Shown here: positions 37,720 to 46,174 of the stretch, one piece after another | Numbering within the stretch: the first letter of the stretch is position 1 | How the letters are laid out: the number at the start of each line of letters is the position of its first letter | Assembly: GCA_005801425.1 (NCBI GenBank) | Contig: SYDY01000019.1 | Span: forward strand, 33,765 to 97,764 | Source: Bdellovibrionales bacterium | Lineage (GTDB): Bacteria > Myxococcota > XYA12-FULL-58-9 > SYDY01 | Length of the DNA stretch: 64,000 bases | Direction: 5' to 3' | The notes under the pieces: model-generated | Told to the model about the DNA's origin: nothing | Database searches by the model: none | What the model saw: only the letters and a program-made list of their open reading frames with translations | Made by a program: the position numbers and the translations under genes

Positions 37720-38610
37720 CTAGATACCAATTTCACGCGTGATGTTGAAACCGATCACCCACTGTTTATCGCGGTTGCTTCCTGCCACCACACCATCGGA
37801 ACTCATGAGAGGATAGTTGCTTGTGACGATAGCAAACGTGTGGCGGTTGGTTATTAATTTTACACCACCGGCCATGGCAGGCATATCGCCGCGGTAACCC
37901 GCAAAGGGTACGGTGGTTTCCCATGTCAACGCGACCAAGTCGGTGAGACGTATTTCAAATCCACCCGACGCAGCCATGGACCAGTCTGTATCGGACGCAA
38001 GCTTTCGCTTGCCGTTGAAGCTGTTATCGCCTGTGGAGCTGCTGTGATAGAGGAGCCCGCCCGTGAGCTGCAAACGATGCCAGAGCAGTTTGCTTGCCAA
38101 GAGCTGTGCAAAACCACCCGCTGCATCTTTGGCGTTTTTTTGAGAAAACCATGTGACGCCGCTGCGAAGGGCCATATTCACCACGTGTTTTTTCTCGTGG
38201 AGAAATTGTCCGCGCACATCGAATTCATACACGTCTTGGCCGAGACTGGCGTTGGCATTGATTCGATACACGCCGACGTCCAGAAAATCGAAAATGCCGT
38301 AGCGAAGTCCCAAGCCAATGCGCAAAGCGCCTGAATCAAACCCGAGAAAGCTCTGAAAGGCATCTTCGGTAAACGCTTGATTGGTGCGATGGTTGACGAC
38401 CATTTGAAAGGATCGTTTGCGTATCGGTGTTGGTGAATAGAGTGAAAGTAAACGGTCATACACGGCGTAATCTTTGCCGTACCATCCTTCGGATTCGGAG
38501 GTTTCTTCGATCGGCGTTTCTTCGATTTCTTCGATCTCTTCGGTTTTTCCCTCAGCCTCAGAGGGTGCTGTGAGTGCCAAACATAATGCAAAAAATGGGG
38601 TTCCGATCAT
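37720..38610 (-). CDS. DUF5777-like outer-membrane barrel protein
   Basis: This 296-aa exported protein has a short signal (MIGTPFFALCLALTAPSEA), an acidic Glu-rich spacer and beta strands typical of a barrel: RKRSFQMVVNHRTNQAF, LGFDSGALRIGLGLRYGIFD and WVIGFNITREIGI as the last strand. The RSFQ..VNHRT start resembles DUF5777, as I recall, a family found with c-type cytochromes. Its ATG overlaps the cytochrome-like gene by 4 nt. Confidence 0.65.
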   Translation of the reverse strand: MIGTPFFALCLALTAPSEAEGKTEEIEEIEETPIEETSESEGWYGKDYAVYDRLLSLYSPTPIRKRSFQMVVNHRTNQAFTEDAFQSFLGFDSGALRIGLGLRYGIFDFLDVGVYRINANASLGQDVYEFDVRGQFLHEKKHVVNMALRSGVTWFSQKNAKDAAGGFAQLLASKLLWHRLQLTGGLLYHSSSTGDNSFNGKRKLASDTDWSMAASGGFEIRLTDLVALTWETTVPFAGYRGDMPAMAGGVKLITNRHTFAIVTSNYPLMSSDGVVAGSNRDKQWVIGFNITREIGI

Positions 38611-38966
38611 GGCACCATATCCTTCCAGAAGATGAATATGTCTTTTTCTACGGTGGTGAGCTTGGGTTCAGTTTGAGGCATGCGGTCATTTGCGACCTGG
38701 TCGATGACCCCTGAAATGGCACCGCTAACATCCGCGCATGTTGTGAGTCGTAAAGAAGTTTCATGATACTGGGACACATTATGACACTGGTCAATGCATC
38801 GTTGTTGAACGATGGGCTTGACGTTGGCATCATAATAAGCAAGAGCATCCCCGGCACAAAGTGCTTTGGCCTCCGGGGTATTGCTATTGGAGTCGCTATC
38901 CAATTTCTCGCCACAGGCCATAAGGCTTACGCTTGCAATCAATGTCATCAAAGATAGTCGGATCAT
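38607..38966 (-). CDS. Cytochrome-like lipoprotein with CxxxCH motif
   Basis: From the ATG at 38966 this is a 119-aa lipoprotein (MIRLSLMTLIASVSLMAC, lipobox LMAC). The sequence YYDANVKPIVQQRCIDQCHN mimics the 'V.PI....C..CH' heme-c site of planctomycete-type cytochromes, but with three residues between the cysteines (CIDQCH). The C-terminus RMPQTEPKLTTVEKDIFIFW fits a distal Met ligand (MPQ) and final helix. So it is either a c-type cytochrome with a CxxxCH site or a derivative that lost heme. It is coupled to the DUF5777-like barrel. Confidence 0.65.
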   Translation of the reverse strand: MIRLSLMTLIASVSLMACGEKLDSDSNSNTPEAKALCAGDALAYYDANVKPIVQQRCIDQCHNVSQYHETSLRLTTCADVSGAISGVIDQVANDRMPQTEPKLTTVEKDIFIFWKDMVP

Positions 38967-39067
38967 GGTGTCGTTCTTTGCCATACTCGTAAACATCCGA
39001 CAACCAAAGAAATTACCAAAGAAATTACGCTGGTCATTGAAGATGCACTGATTTAATGTACTGACGC

Positions 39068-40120
39068 ATGTTTCCAATCGGCGATGAACCCAATCCGTCT
39101 GGTACTGCGTGGATCACCTGTACGCTGATCGCAGCGAATGTGTTGATCTTCCTTGGGCTGTCAGTGCCGTTGATGGGTGAAGCGCCCTTGCCACAGGACC
39201 CCGCATTTCTCGAATATGTCCAAATAGTGGCACAGCGTACAGGCATCAGTTTACGCCAAGCAGCAGCCTCGGTGAGTGCCTACGATGTGTTTGTTTTTAC
39301 GCATGGCTTTAAACCAGCCCATCCTGAAATGGTCGATTTATTTGTGTCGCTGTTTTTGCACGGCGGCTGGATGCACCTTTTGGGAAACATGCTGTTTTTG
39401 TGGATTTTCGGCAACAATGTGGAGGCATTCGCGGGGCGTGTGGGTTATTTTTTGATCTATTTTTGTACGGGGATCATCGCCACGCTTTCTTTTGCCGCAT
39501 TTAATTTAGATTCACACATGCCGCTTATTGGTGCTTCTGGGGCCATATCAGGCATTTTAGGCTGTTATTTTCTGTGGTTTCCTCTTAATCGTGTGCGTCT
39601 TCTTGTGGTGTTCTTTTTCTTTATCGATGTCATCATGTTGCCCGCACGTTTGGTTTTGGCACTGTATGTTCTCATTGAAAATCTTGCGCCGTTGTTATTC
39701 GGAAGTATGAGTGGCGTGGCTTATGGTGCGCATCTTGGTGGGTTTGTGAGCGGCTATTTGATTGCCCGCGCGCTTCAGGGGGCGATCATGCGCCGTCAAG
39801 GGGGACGTTGGCGTCCAGCATCGCCTGTGGTGCCGTTGCGTTCCATACCTGCGGTGGATGTATTTGCGAGCGCTGATTTGCTTACCCGTGATGCGCGTTT
39901 TACTGAAGCTCTGGAAATGCTCGCACAGTTTGTTGAAGAGCACCCAGGTGATCTCCGCGTGGCCTCTGCCCATTTGCGCATGGGACTGATTCAACTCAAA
40001 GGGCTGCATCATCTATCGGCGGCACAACATCATTTTCAGCGGGTTTTAGAAAGCAATCCACCACCCGAAGTGGAACATGCGGCGCGGGAGGCGTTGGCGT
40101 CTGTTTTCAAAGTATTGTAG
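39068..40120 (+). CDS. Rhomboid intramembrane serine protease with C-terminal TPR-like tail
   Basis: This is a six- to seven-helix membrane protease. The catalytic Ser157 is in PLIGASGAISGILG and His222 in YGAHLGGFVSGY; HGGWMHLLGNMLFLWIFG is the family loop. Compared with GlpG it carries a longer first loop (35-90) and a cytoplasmic C-terminal tail of about 90 residues with TPR-like helices (ADLLTRDARFTEALEMLAQF, AQHHFQRVLESNPP). Substrates are unknown. It is divergent from the cytochrome-like gene. Confidence 0.93.
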   Translation: MFPIGDEPNPSGTAWITCTLIAANVLIFLGLSVPLMGEAPLPQDPAFLEYVQIVAQRTGISLRQAAASVSAYDVFVFTHGFKPAHPEMVDLFVSLFLHGGWMHLLGNMLFLWIFGNNVEAFAGRVGYFLIYFCTGIIATLSFAAFNLDSHMPLIGASGAISGILGCYFLWFPLNRVRLLVVFFFFIDVIMLPARLVLALYVLIENLAPLLFGSMSGVAYGAHLGGFVSGYLIARALQGAIMRRQGGRWRPASPVVPLRSIPAVDVFASADLLTRDARFTEALEMLAQFVEEHPGDLRVASAHLRMGLIQLKGLHHLSAAQHHFQRVLESNPPPEVEHAAREALASVFKVL

Positions 40121-40121
40121 C

Positions 40122-40139
40122 GGCGGTTCGCGAACCGCC
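40122..40139. repeat. REP-like perfect palindrome
   Basis: GGCGGTTCGCGAACCGCC is a perfect 18-nt palindrome 1 nt after the rhomboid stop. It is followed by CTA, as in widespread REP sequences that carry CGGTTCGCGAACCG. It may be a dispersed repeat unit. Confidence 0.6.
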
Positions 40140-40175
40140 CTATGTTCTGTCAGACGCTTCGACTAATCATCCCCC

Positions 40176-41318
40176 ATGACACAATGGATCTTAGGTGGTG
40201 CTTTGGTACTGATCGTGGTGGCTTGTCTGGGCTGGATCCGTTCCCTTCAGCGGCAATTTGAGCGTGTGGCGAACGAAAATCAAACGCTTGCAGAACGATC
40301 ACGTGCACTGCAAGCAGAAAAACAAGTCGAACATCTTACGACGCTTCAAGGCCAGATGGCTGTGATGATGCATCAGGTGCAGCAGCGCATGGATGCCATG
40401 GGTGGTGCGGTGGGTGACCGTGTACACCGTGTGCAGGGAACCCTTGATGAACGCCTTGGGATGCAAACCAAATTGATGGGTGAAGTGCAGCAGCAACTTG
40501 GCGCCTTGGGTGAGGCCACCAAAAATTTACAAAATTTGGGACAAGAGGTGGGATCGCTCACCTCACTTCTGCGTGCGCCTAAGCTGCGCGGTAATTTGGG
40601 TGAGCTGTTGCTTGAAGATGTTCTAAGGCAGGTGCTGCCGAGAGAATCGGTGACCATGCAATATCGTTTTCAAGGCGATAGTCGCGGTACGGTGCAGGCG
40701 GTGGATGCCGTGATCCATTTGGGTGATCGTTTGGTGCCTGTGGATGCGAAATTTCCATTGGAATCGTTTGAGCGATTGCTGAATTCAGGCGACGATGCTG
40801 ACAGGCTTGCCGCACGCAAAGCATTTCTTGAGGTGGTGCGCGCGCACATCGATTCCATCGCCGAAAAATATATTCGTCCTGAACAAGGCACCTATGATTT
40901 TGCTCTGATGTATATGCCCGCAGAAAATATGTACTACGAAGCGGTGGTGCGCACCGACGATGCGCCGATTGATATTGTGGCGCATGCCACGAAGAAAAAA
41001 GTCATCCCCGTATCGCCCAATACTTTGTATGCGTATCTCTTGACCGTGGCATATGGCCTTAAAGGCATGCAAATAGAAAAGAAGGCCGAAACCATCCGTG
41101 GTGATTTGGCCGGATTTCAACGTCGTTTTGCCCAAGTGTTTACATCGTTTGAAAAGGTAGGGCGCAATCTTGATCTTGCGTACCGTGGTTATGAAACTGT
41201 GGCCAAAGATGTGAGAAAACTCGACATCTCGGTGGGTAAAATCACCGGAGAATTGCAATTTGATGAAGAAGCGCTTTCATTGCCGGCACCGGATCCTTCC
41301 CTGAACGATGCGGCTTAG
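40176..41318 (+). CDS. rmuC: RmuC family DNA recombination protein
   Basis: RmuC-family proteins limit DNA inversions and have a restriction-like nuclease core. One N-terminal helix (WILGGALVLIVVACLGWI) is followed by a coiled coil (20-135), then the core: KLRGNLGELLLEDVLRQVLP, VDAVIHLGDRLVPVDAKFPL (the catalytic D-x-K type pair) and FALMYMPAENMYYEAV. Length (380 aa) is normal. It probably forms an operon with sixA and the asparaginase gene. Confidence 0.93.
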   Translation: MTQWILGGALVLIVVACLGWIRSLQRQFERVANENQTLAERSRALQAEKQVEHLTTLQGQMAVMMHQVQQRMDAMGGAVGDRVHRVQGTLDERLGMQTKLMGEVQQQLGALGEATKNLQNLGQEVGSLTSLLRAPKLRGNLGELLLEDVLRQVLPRESVTMQYRFQGDSRGTVQAVDAVIHLGDRLVPVDAKFPLESFERLLNSGDDADRLAARKAFLEVVRAHIDSIAEKYIRPEQGTYDFALMYMPAENMYYEAVVRTDDAPIDIVAHATKKKVIPVSPNTLYAYLLTVAYGLKGMQIEKKAETIRGDLAGFQRRFAQVFTSFEKVGRNLDLAYRGYETVAKDVRKLDISVGKITGELQFDEEALSLPAPDPSLNDAA

Positions 41319-41328
41319 GAGGTCTCCC

Positions 41329-41805
41329 ATGGAACCATGTGTTGTGCTTATGAGGCACGCAACCGCCCAGAAACATGGGACAAGCGATTTTTCACGTGAA
41401 CTTGCTCCGGAAGGTCATGGGGAAGCGGTACAGCAGGGAAAGCTTTTGCACGCTCTTGATCTTGGTTTGATTCAAGTGGTTGCAAGCCCGTTGGTTCGTA
41501 CGGAGCAAACCGGGATGCATGTTGCTGAATGTTTGGGGATCTCATGTATCACGGATCCACGTCTTGCGCCCAGCCAAGGGATGGCGGCCATGTTGCAAGC
41601 ATTGCGATCCCACGTGCTTATTGTTGCGCATCAGCCCGATGTGGGCGATTTGCTCGGGTATTTGCTTACCGGTGATGTGCGGGCTGTGGCGGAATTTGCA
41701 CCCGGTACTGTGGCAGTGGTTGGTTTTAAGGGTGCTGTGCGTCCTGGGGGTGGGTTCCTCCGATATCTGTTGCCGCCTACGGGTGCAGTGGTACAAGGTT
41801 GTTGA
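41329..41805 (+). CDS. sixA: Phosphohistidine phosphatase SixA-like
   Basis: This 158-aa protein is a histidine phosphatase. The catalytic LMRHATAQ with following HGTSDFSRELAPEGHGEA is the SixA signature, and LIVAHQPDVGDLLGYLL holds the second His. In E. coli SixA acts on phosphohistidine of the PTS relay. AGGAGG lies 6 nt before the ATG at 41329, overriding an earlier in-frame start. Its stop shares a base with the asparaginase ATG (TGATG). Confidence 0.92.
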   Translation: MEPCVVLMRHATAQKHGTSDFSRELAPEGHGEAVQQGKLLHALDLGLIQVVASPLVRTEQTGMHVAECLGISCITDPRLAPSQGMAAMLQALRSHVLIVAHQPDVGDLLGYLLTGDVRAVAEFAPGTVAVVGFKGAVRPGGGFLRYLLPPTGAVVQGC

Positions 41806-42782
41806 TGACACGTCCTAATCTCGCCATTATTTTTACAGGTGGCACGATCAGCATGACCCATGCTGCCCACGATGGCAGTGCTGTGCCTACTTTAGGTCCC
41901 GATGATATTTGCAGTGCGGTCCCGCAGCTGCACGAATTTGATTTGGATGTCATTGAATTTTCACGACTTCCTGGGCCCCATGTCACCCTTGAAACGATGC
42001 TTGCATTGCATCTGGAGATTCAAGCGGCGATTAAGCGCGGTGCACGCGGTGTGGTCGTGACCCATGGTACCGATACCCTTGAAGAAACGGCATTTGTTCT
42101 CGATATTTTGCATCAAGGCCCCGAACCGATTGTGCTCGTGGGCGCCATGCGAACCAAAGATGAGCTGAGTTGGGACGGGCCTGTGAATTTGTACGCAGGA
42201 TGTCTCGTCGCAGCGTGTGAGGATCTGCGCGGACAAGGCGTGGTCGTGGTGATGAACAACACCATCAATGCTGCAGCCGAAGTGACCAAGAGCTATACCG
42301 AGGCGCTCGATACGTTTGTGAGTCCTGAGATGGGGCCTCTCGGCATTGTGGACATGCACCAGGTTGTTTTTTACAGACCACGGTTGCGCAGGTTTCATCT
42401 CCCCATGCCATCGCATACGAATGCGCGTGTTGAAGTGCTGTACACAACCCCAGGATCTGATGACGTCTTGGTTCGTGCGGCCGCTGCGGCAGGCGCACAA
42501 GGGCTTGTGATCATAGGCCTTGGACGTGGCAATTTGCCACCCGCGATGGCGGAAGCGGTCATTGATGTCGCGCGAAGTGGCCTTCCTGTGGTGCTCACCA
42601 CACGGTGTTGGGGTGGCCGTGTGGCGCCCGTTTACGGTTATGCAGGCGCAGGAAGTACATTGCGTGATGCGGGCGTTATTTTATCGCCATGGTTTACACC
42701 TGGAAAAATCAAAATGCTTCTGATGTTGGCGTTGGGGTTGGGATATGATCGGGAGAAGTTGGGGCGTTTGTTCTCTGTGTGA
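41805..42782 (+). CDS. L-asparaginase
   Basis: This 325-aa enzyme hydrolyses asparagine to aspartate and ammonia. The first catalytic Thr is in IIFTGGTISMTH and the second in VVTHGTDTLEETAF; GAMRTKDELSWDGPVNL follows. The lack of a signal peptide points to a cytoplasmic enzyme. Its ATG at 41805 overlaps the sixA stop. Its end overlaps the opposite-strand PHP-like gene by 74 bp. Confidence 0.93.
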   Translation: MTRPNLAIIFTGGTISMTHAAHDGSAVPTLGPDDICSAVPQLHEFDLDVIEFSRLPGPHVTLETMLALHLEIQAAIKRGARGVVVTHGTDTLEETAFVLDILHQGPEPIVLVGAMRTKDELSWDGPVNLYAGCLVAACEDLRGQGVVVVMNNTINAAAEVTKSYTEALDTFVSPEMGPLGIVDMHQVVFYRPRLRRFHLPMPSHTNARVEVLYTTPGSDDVLVRAAAAAGAQGLVIIGLGRGNLPPAMAEAVIDVARSGLPVVLTTRCWGGRVAPVYGYAGAGSTLRDAGVILSPWFTPGKIKMLLMLALGLGYDREKLGRLFSV

Positions 42783-43818
42783 AGTGTTCATCCACACGTA
42801 CTCTCTGCGAATACACCACCGTCGCCCAATGTTTTCCCCAGAAAATATTGGGAATTTCTATGGCCACTTCTACACGGTAGTTGCCAGGTTGTGGCGACAG
42901 ATAGGTGAGCTTGTTGCCATGTGTACGCATGATTTCGGCACCCCCGCGAAGCAGTGAAATACGTGTACGTTTGGGATCGGAGGTGCTCACATACGCACGT
43001 AATTTTTCATGTTCATGGATAAAGTAGAATTGGGGATCGCCTTGCAATAAGCCTGCGTAGCAATAGAATTTTTGTGCAAGCAGTGAGGTCATGATGTCGG
43101 AGGCTCGAGAAACATCTTCATCGTAGGATTGTGCAGTGGCGATGATCCATTGGCGCAATGAATTTTTCAACCAAAAATGTTCGGGGGGGAGCGTTGGGCA
43201 TATCCCGAGAGCGGGTGTGTCGACCATTTGATCCCATAAATGCAAGACCTCGGGCTGTGCGGTGTACAACTGTGCGGCCAGCAACGTGGGATTGATTTCA
43301 CGAACGATCTGCGAAGGAATAAAAAAGAGTGGGTGATCGGGCCTGGGTTCCAGGATCTCAATGCCTGTCGCGCCATCAAGCCTTCCGGTCCATGGGGTGT
43401 CACCGCTGCGTGGGGTGGTGATGATTGGAAGACCGCCTGCACCTCGGACCTGCTGCGCAGGCTCAATACCCGAGAGCACCATGTGATGCGCGGGTTTTAG
43501 AGAGATCAAATTGCCCACACTGGTGCTGTACAAGGGCGATGGAAATAGGGTGACGCCTTGGATTTCTTTGCTTTCATGTTCCTTGCGAGAAGGATCGGAA
43601 ACGAACAAGAAATCGAGCTTCATGGCTGCTGCGGATTGGGCCAGGGCATCGAGATCGGTGGATTGCAATGCGTAAGCACCCTGCCATGTATCACGTGGTA
43701 CCACAGGCTTGGGACCGAAAGAGGGGATGTGCAGGGTGCGGTTGCGCGCATAGGCCAAGCCCAAAGCGCCGACCAAGAGCACCAAGACCATCAAAAATAC
43801 GTACCGTGGCTTGAGCAT
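42709..43818 (-). CDS. PHP-like (CehA/McbA-type) exported protein
   Basis: This is a 369-aa protein with one N-terminal membrane or signal helix (YVFLMVLVLLVGALGLAYA). The body recalls CehA/McbA-type PHP domains in layout: WQGAYALQSTDLDALAQSAA and KLDFLFVSDPSRKEHESKE, then HHMVLSGIEPAQ and a C-terminal beta domain (TYLSPQPGNYRVEVAIEIPN). However, the HxH metal motif expected at the first strand is missing (GAYALQS in its place), so it is probably a non-catalytic relative. ATG 43818 is chosen for the signal helix. Confidence 0.55.
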   Translation of the reverse strand: MLKPRYVFLMVLVLLVGALGLAYARNRTLHIPSFGPKPVVPRDTWQGAYALQSTDLDALAQSAAAMKLDFLFVSDPSRKEHESKEIQGVTLFPSPLYSTSVGNLISLKPAHHMVLSGIEPAQQVRGAGGLPIITTPRSGDTPWTGRLDGATGIEILEPRPDHPLFFIPSQIVREINPTLLAAQLYTAQPEVLHLWDQMVDTPALGICPTLPPEHFWLKNSLRQWIIATAQSYDEDVSRASDIMTSLLAQKFYCYAGLLQGDPQFYFIHEHEKLRAYVSTSDPKRTRISLLRGGAEIMRTHGNKLTYLSPQPGNYRVEVAIEIPNIFWGKHWATVVYSQRVRVDEHFTQRTNAPTSPDHIPTPTPTSEAF

Positions 43819-43902
43819 GGGTGACCCTTGTTGATTGGCACCTGGCATACTATCAAACCCGCAGATCACGCCAGCTTCAATATACAGAAAGGCCGCCGAC
43901 CC

Positions 43903-45132
43903 ATGGAAAATCTAAATGACTTGTTTGCGATTGCGAGCGCTTGGCATTTTGGATGGCTTCTTCTCTTTGCAGTGGGCTTGTTTTTTCAATGGCGACGACG
44001 AAAGAGACTGGCATTGCAAACCTTGCCGGTTCCCACGCTATCCTCTCGGGAACCTCAGCCGATCACTGATTTGCCTGGGCTTGGAACAGGTTCTGACGAA
44101 GATGTGGCGCAGACGTTGCGTGATCCGCCCCATATCCAAGACACCGATCCGGATGTGGTTTCGTTTGAGCCTCCTCTCATTGCTGAAGGTGTGGATCCTG
44201 CTTGGCGTCGTGGTCTTGCCAAAACCCATGAATCGATTTTTTCCAAACTGCAGGGGCTTTTTTCTCGTGCAACCGAGATCGATGCAGGGGTGCTTGATGC
44301 ACTTGAAGAAATTTTGCTGACCGCCGACGTGGGTGTACGCCTGTCCATGCGATGGATGGATGATTTGCGGGGTCGTTTATCGCGTGGTGAATTAAAAAAT
44401 GCCGAGGATGTGCGTGCGGCTTTGCGGGCTCTTGTGCTTGCAACGCTTGAGGCGCCGCAGTCCCAAGCCATGGATGTCGAACATTTGATCAAAAGCACCT
44501 TCACGAAACCTTATGTCATTATGTTTGTGGGTGTGAATGGGGTTGGTAAAACAACCACCATTGGCAAAATGGCAAGTAAACTTACGAAGGCAGGCCTTCA
44601 AGTGGTCGTGGGAGCAGGTGATACGTTTCGTGCTGCTGCGGCCGAACAGTTGGCGATTTGGGCTGAGCGTTCGGGAAGTGTCATGATCCGCGGTGAAGAA
44701 GGCACCGATCCTGCGAGTGTTATTTTTAATGCCATAAGCCATGCGCGCACCATCGGTGCTGACGTGGTGTTGGCAGATACCGCAGGTCGTTTGCATACCA
44801 AAACCGAACTTATGGATGAGATCCGCAAGGTCAAAAAGGCTGCAGGCAAAGCCCGCGACAACGCCCCCGACGAGGTATGGCTCGTTGTGGATGGCACCAC
44901 AGGACAAAACGCGCTGCTGCAGGCCAAAGAGTTTCACGATGTCTTGGCACTTTCGGGGATCGTGCTCACCAAATTGGATGGAACAGCCAAAGGCGGCGTG
45001 GTGATTGCCATCGCCGATGCGCTCAATATTCCTGTGCGCTATGTGGGGGTTGGGGAAACAGTGGATGACCTCAAACCGTTTGTGCCGAAAGCATTTGTTG
45101 CGGCATTGTTTGAAGAGGACTCGGATCTTTAG
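43903..45132 (+). CDS. ftsY: Signal recognition particle receptor FtsY
   Basis: FtsY is the SRP receptor GTPase that brings ribosome-nascent chains to SecYEG. This copy has an N-terminal transmembrane helix (HFGWLLLFAVGLFFQW), an acidic linker (40-100), the N domain, and the G domain: FVGVNGVGKTTTIGKMA, DTFRAAAAEQL, LADTAGRLHTK and TKLDGTAKGG. The membrane helix replaces the lipid-binding A domain of E. coli. The start at 43903 has AAAGG upstream. Length is 409 aa. Confidence 0.96.
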   Translation: MENLNDLFAIASAWHFGWLLLFAVGLFFQWRRRKRLALQTLPVPTLSSREPQPITDLPGLGTGSDEDVAQTLRDPPHIQDTDPDVVSFEPPLIAEGVDPAWRRGLAKTHESIFSKLQGLFSRATEIDAGVLDALEEILLTADVGVRLSMRWMDDLRGRLSRGELKNAEDVRAALRALVLATLEAPQSQAMDVEHLIKSTFTKPYVIMFVGVNGVGKTTTIGKMASKLTKAGLQVVVGAGDTFRAAAAEQLAIWAERSGSVMIRGEEGTDPASVIFNAISHARTIGADVVLADTAGRLHTKTELMDEIRKVKKAAGKARDNAPDEVWLVVDGTTGQNALLQAKEFHDVLALSGIVLTKLDGTAKGGVVIAIADALNIPVRYVGVGETVDDLKPFVPKAFVAALFEEDSDL

Positions 45133-45144
45133 TAAATAATAAGC

Positions 45145-45477
45145 ATGGCCCCACGTGTGCGAACGCAAGAGACGCCTGCCCGTACGACCGTTGAAGTTCG
45201 TTTGCTCGGCCATCGCTTGGTATTAAAAGGCGATGGCGATCACCACAAATTGCAGCGTTTGGCCGATTATGTCCAAGAAAAGCTTGCCGCGGTGCAAAGC
45301 CATGCGTCGAACAAAACCAACGGGCAACGCCTTGCATTGGTGACAGCGCTTAATATTGCCGAGGAATTTTTGCATATTCAAGATGAGTTTGAAGCGTTTC
45401 GTGCGGAGATCATTGCACGATCCCAGGCCATTTTGCTTGAAATAGATGCAGATGCTGAGGCGACCAAGGTGGCATGA
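45145..45477 (+). CDS. zapA: Cell division protein ZapA
   Basis: ZapA crosslinks FtsZ filaments at mid-cell. This 110-aa copy shows the family's layout: an N-terminal beta hairpin (TVEVRLLGHRLVLKGDGD), then a long coiled coil (HHKLQRLADYVQEKLAAVQ to the end) with TNGQRLALVTALNIAEEFL. It lies 12 bp after ftsY and is followed by a large inverted repeat and gmk. Confidence 0.88.
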   Translation: MAPRVRTQETPARTTVEVRLLGHRLVLKGDGDHHKLQRLADYVQEKLAAVQSHASNKTNGQRLALVTALNIAEEFLHIQDEFEAFRAEIIARSQAILLEIDADAEATKVA

Positions 45478-45486
45478 TCGTCGTCG

Positions 45487-45572
45487 TCATAAATGGGGAC
45501 ATGCTACATTAACGCGTCATTTTGCAATGCACTTGTTTATGACGCGTTAATGTAGCATGTCCCCATTTATGA
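45487..45572. repeat. 34-bp perfect inverted repeat between zapA and gmk
   Basis: Arms at 45487-45520 and 45539-45572 are exact reverse complements (34 of 34) around an 18-nt loop. The sequence contains ATGGGGACATG and ends near AACGCGTCA. The right arm includes the gmk ATG (45569-45571). Such length and perfection point to a REP/MITE-type mobile palindrome or a strong RNA hairpin rather than a simple terminator. Confidence 0.85.
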
Positions 45573-46174
45573 GACGCGGTATTCCTGTTGTGGTGTCGGC
45601 GCCCAGTGGCACTGGCAAAACCACGTTGTGTCATCGTGTGATTAAAACCTTCGGCGGTGCGGAGTTTTCCGTATCGTATACAACCCGTGCTCCGCGCGGC
45701 CATGAGCGTAATGGATCGTCCTATCATTTTGTGTCTGAAACACATTTTGATGAATTGATTGCATCGGGTGCCATGCTCGAATGGGCGCCTGTTTTTGCGC
45801 ATCGTTATGGTACGGGACGCGATTGGGTGTACGAGCGCTTAAACACTGGTGTTGATGTGCTGTTCGATATCGATGTGCAAGGTGGCATGCAGATCAAGAA
45901 AGCGTTGGGTGAAGCGCTTCTTGTGTTTGTCTTGCCGCCATCCATGCAAGAACTTGAGCACCGTTTGCGGGGACGTGGCACCGATACCGAAGAGCAGTTG
46001 CAGATCCGTTTGGGCAAAGCCCGCGATGAGATCGCACGTTCCAAAGATTACGATGTTTTGATTGTGAACGATACGTTGGATATTGCTGTGCATGAATTGG
46101 GGTCATTACTTGTGGCCGATAGGCTCAAACATGTCGATCGCGATGCATTGATTGCACAGGTCCTAGGCTCATGA
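45569..46174 (+). CDS. gmk: Guanylate kinase
   Basis: Gmk phosphorylates GMP to GDP. The P-loop is VVVSAPSGTGKTTLCHRV, followed by FSVSYTTRAPRGHERNG and the GMP-binding YHFVSETHFDELI. Length is 201 aa. The ATG at 45569 gives the family N-terminus MRRGIPVVV; an earlier ATG at 45557 lies within the inverted repeat and adds four unlikely residues. No ribosome-binding site is visible, because the upstream bases belong to the repeat. Its stop overlaps kynB by 4 nt. Confidence 0.95.
   Translation: MRRGIPVVVSAPSGTGKTTLCHRVIKTFGGAEFSVSYTTRAPRGHERNGSSYHFVSETHFDELIASGAMLEWAPVFAHRYGTGRDWVYERLNTGVDVLFDIDVQGGMQIKKALGEALLVFVLPPSMQELEHRLRGRGTDTEEQLQIRLGKARDEIARSKDYDVLIVNDTLDIAVHELGSLLVADRLKHVDRDALIAQVLGS

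Noticed and set aside
45557..45569. Earlier ATG for gmk at 45557
   Set aside because: It lies inside the inverted repeat and adds four residues (MSPF) not found in the family.
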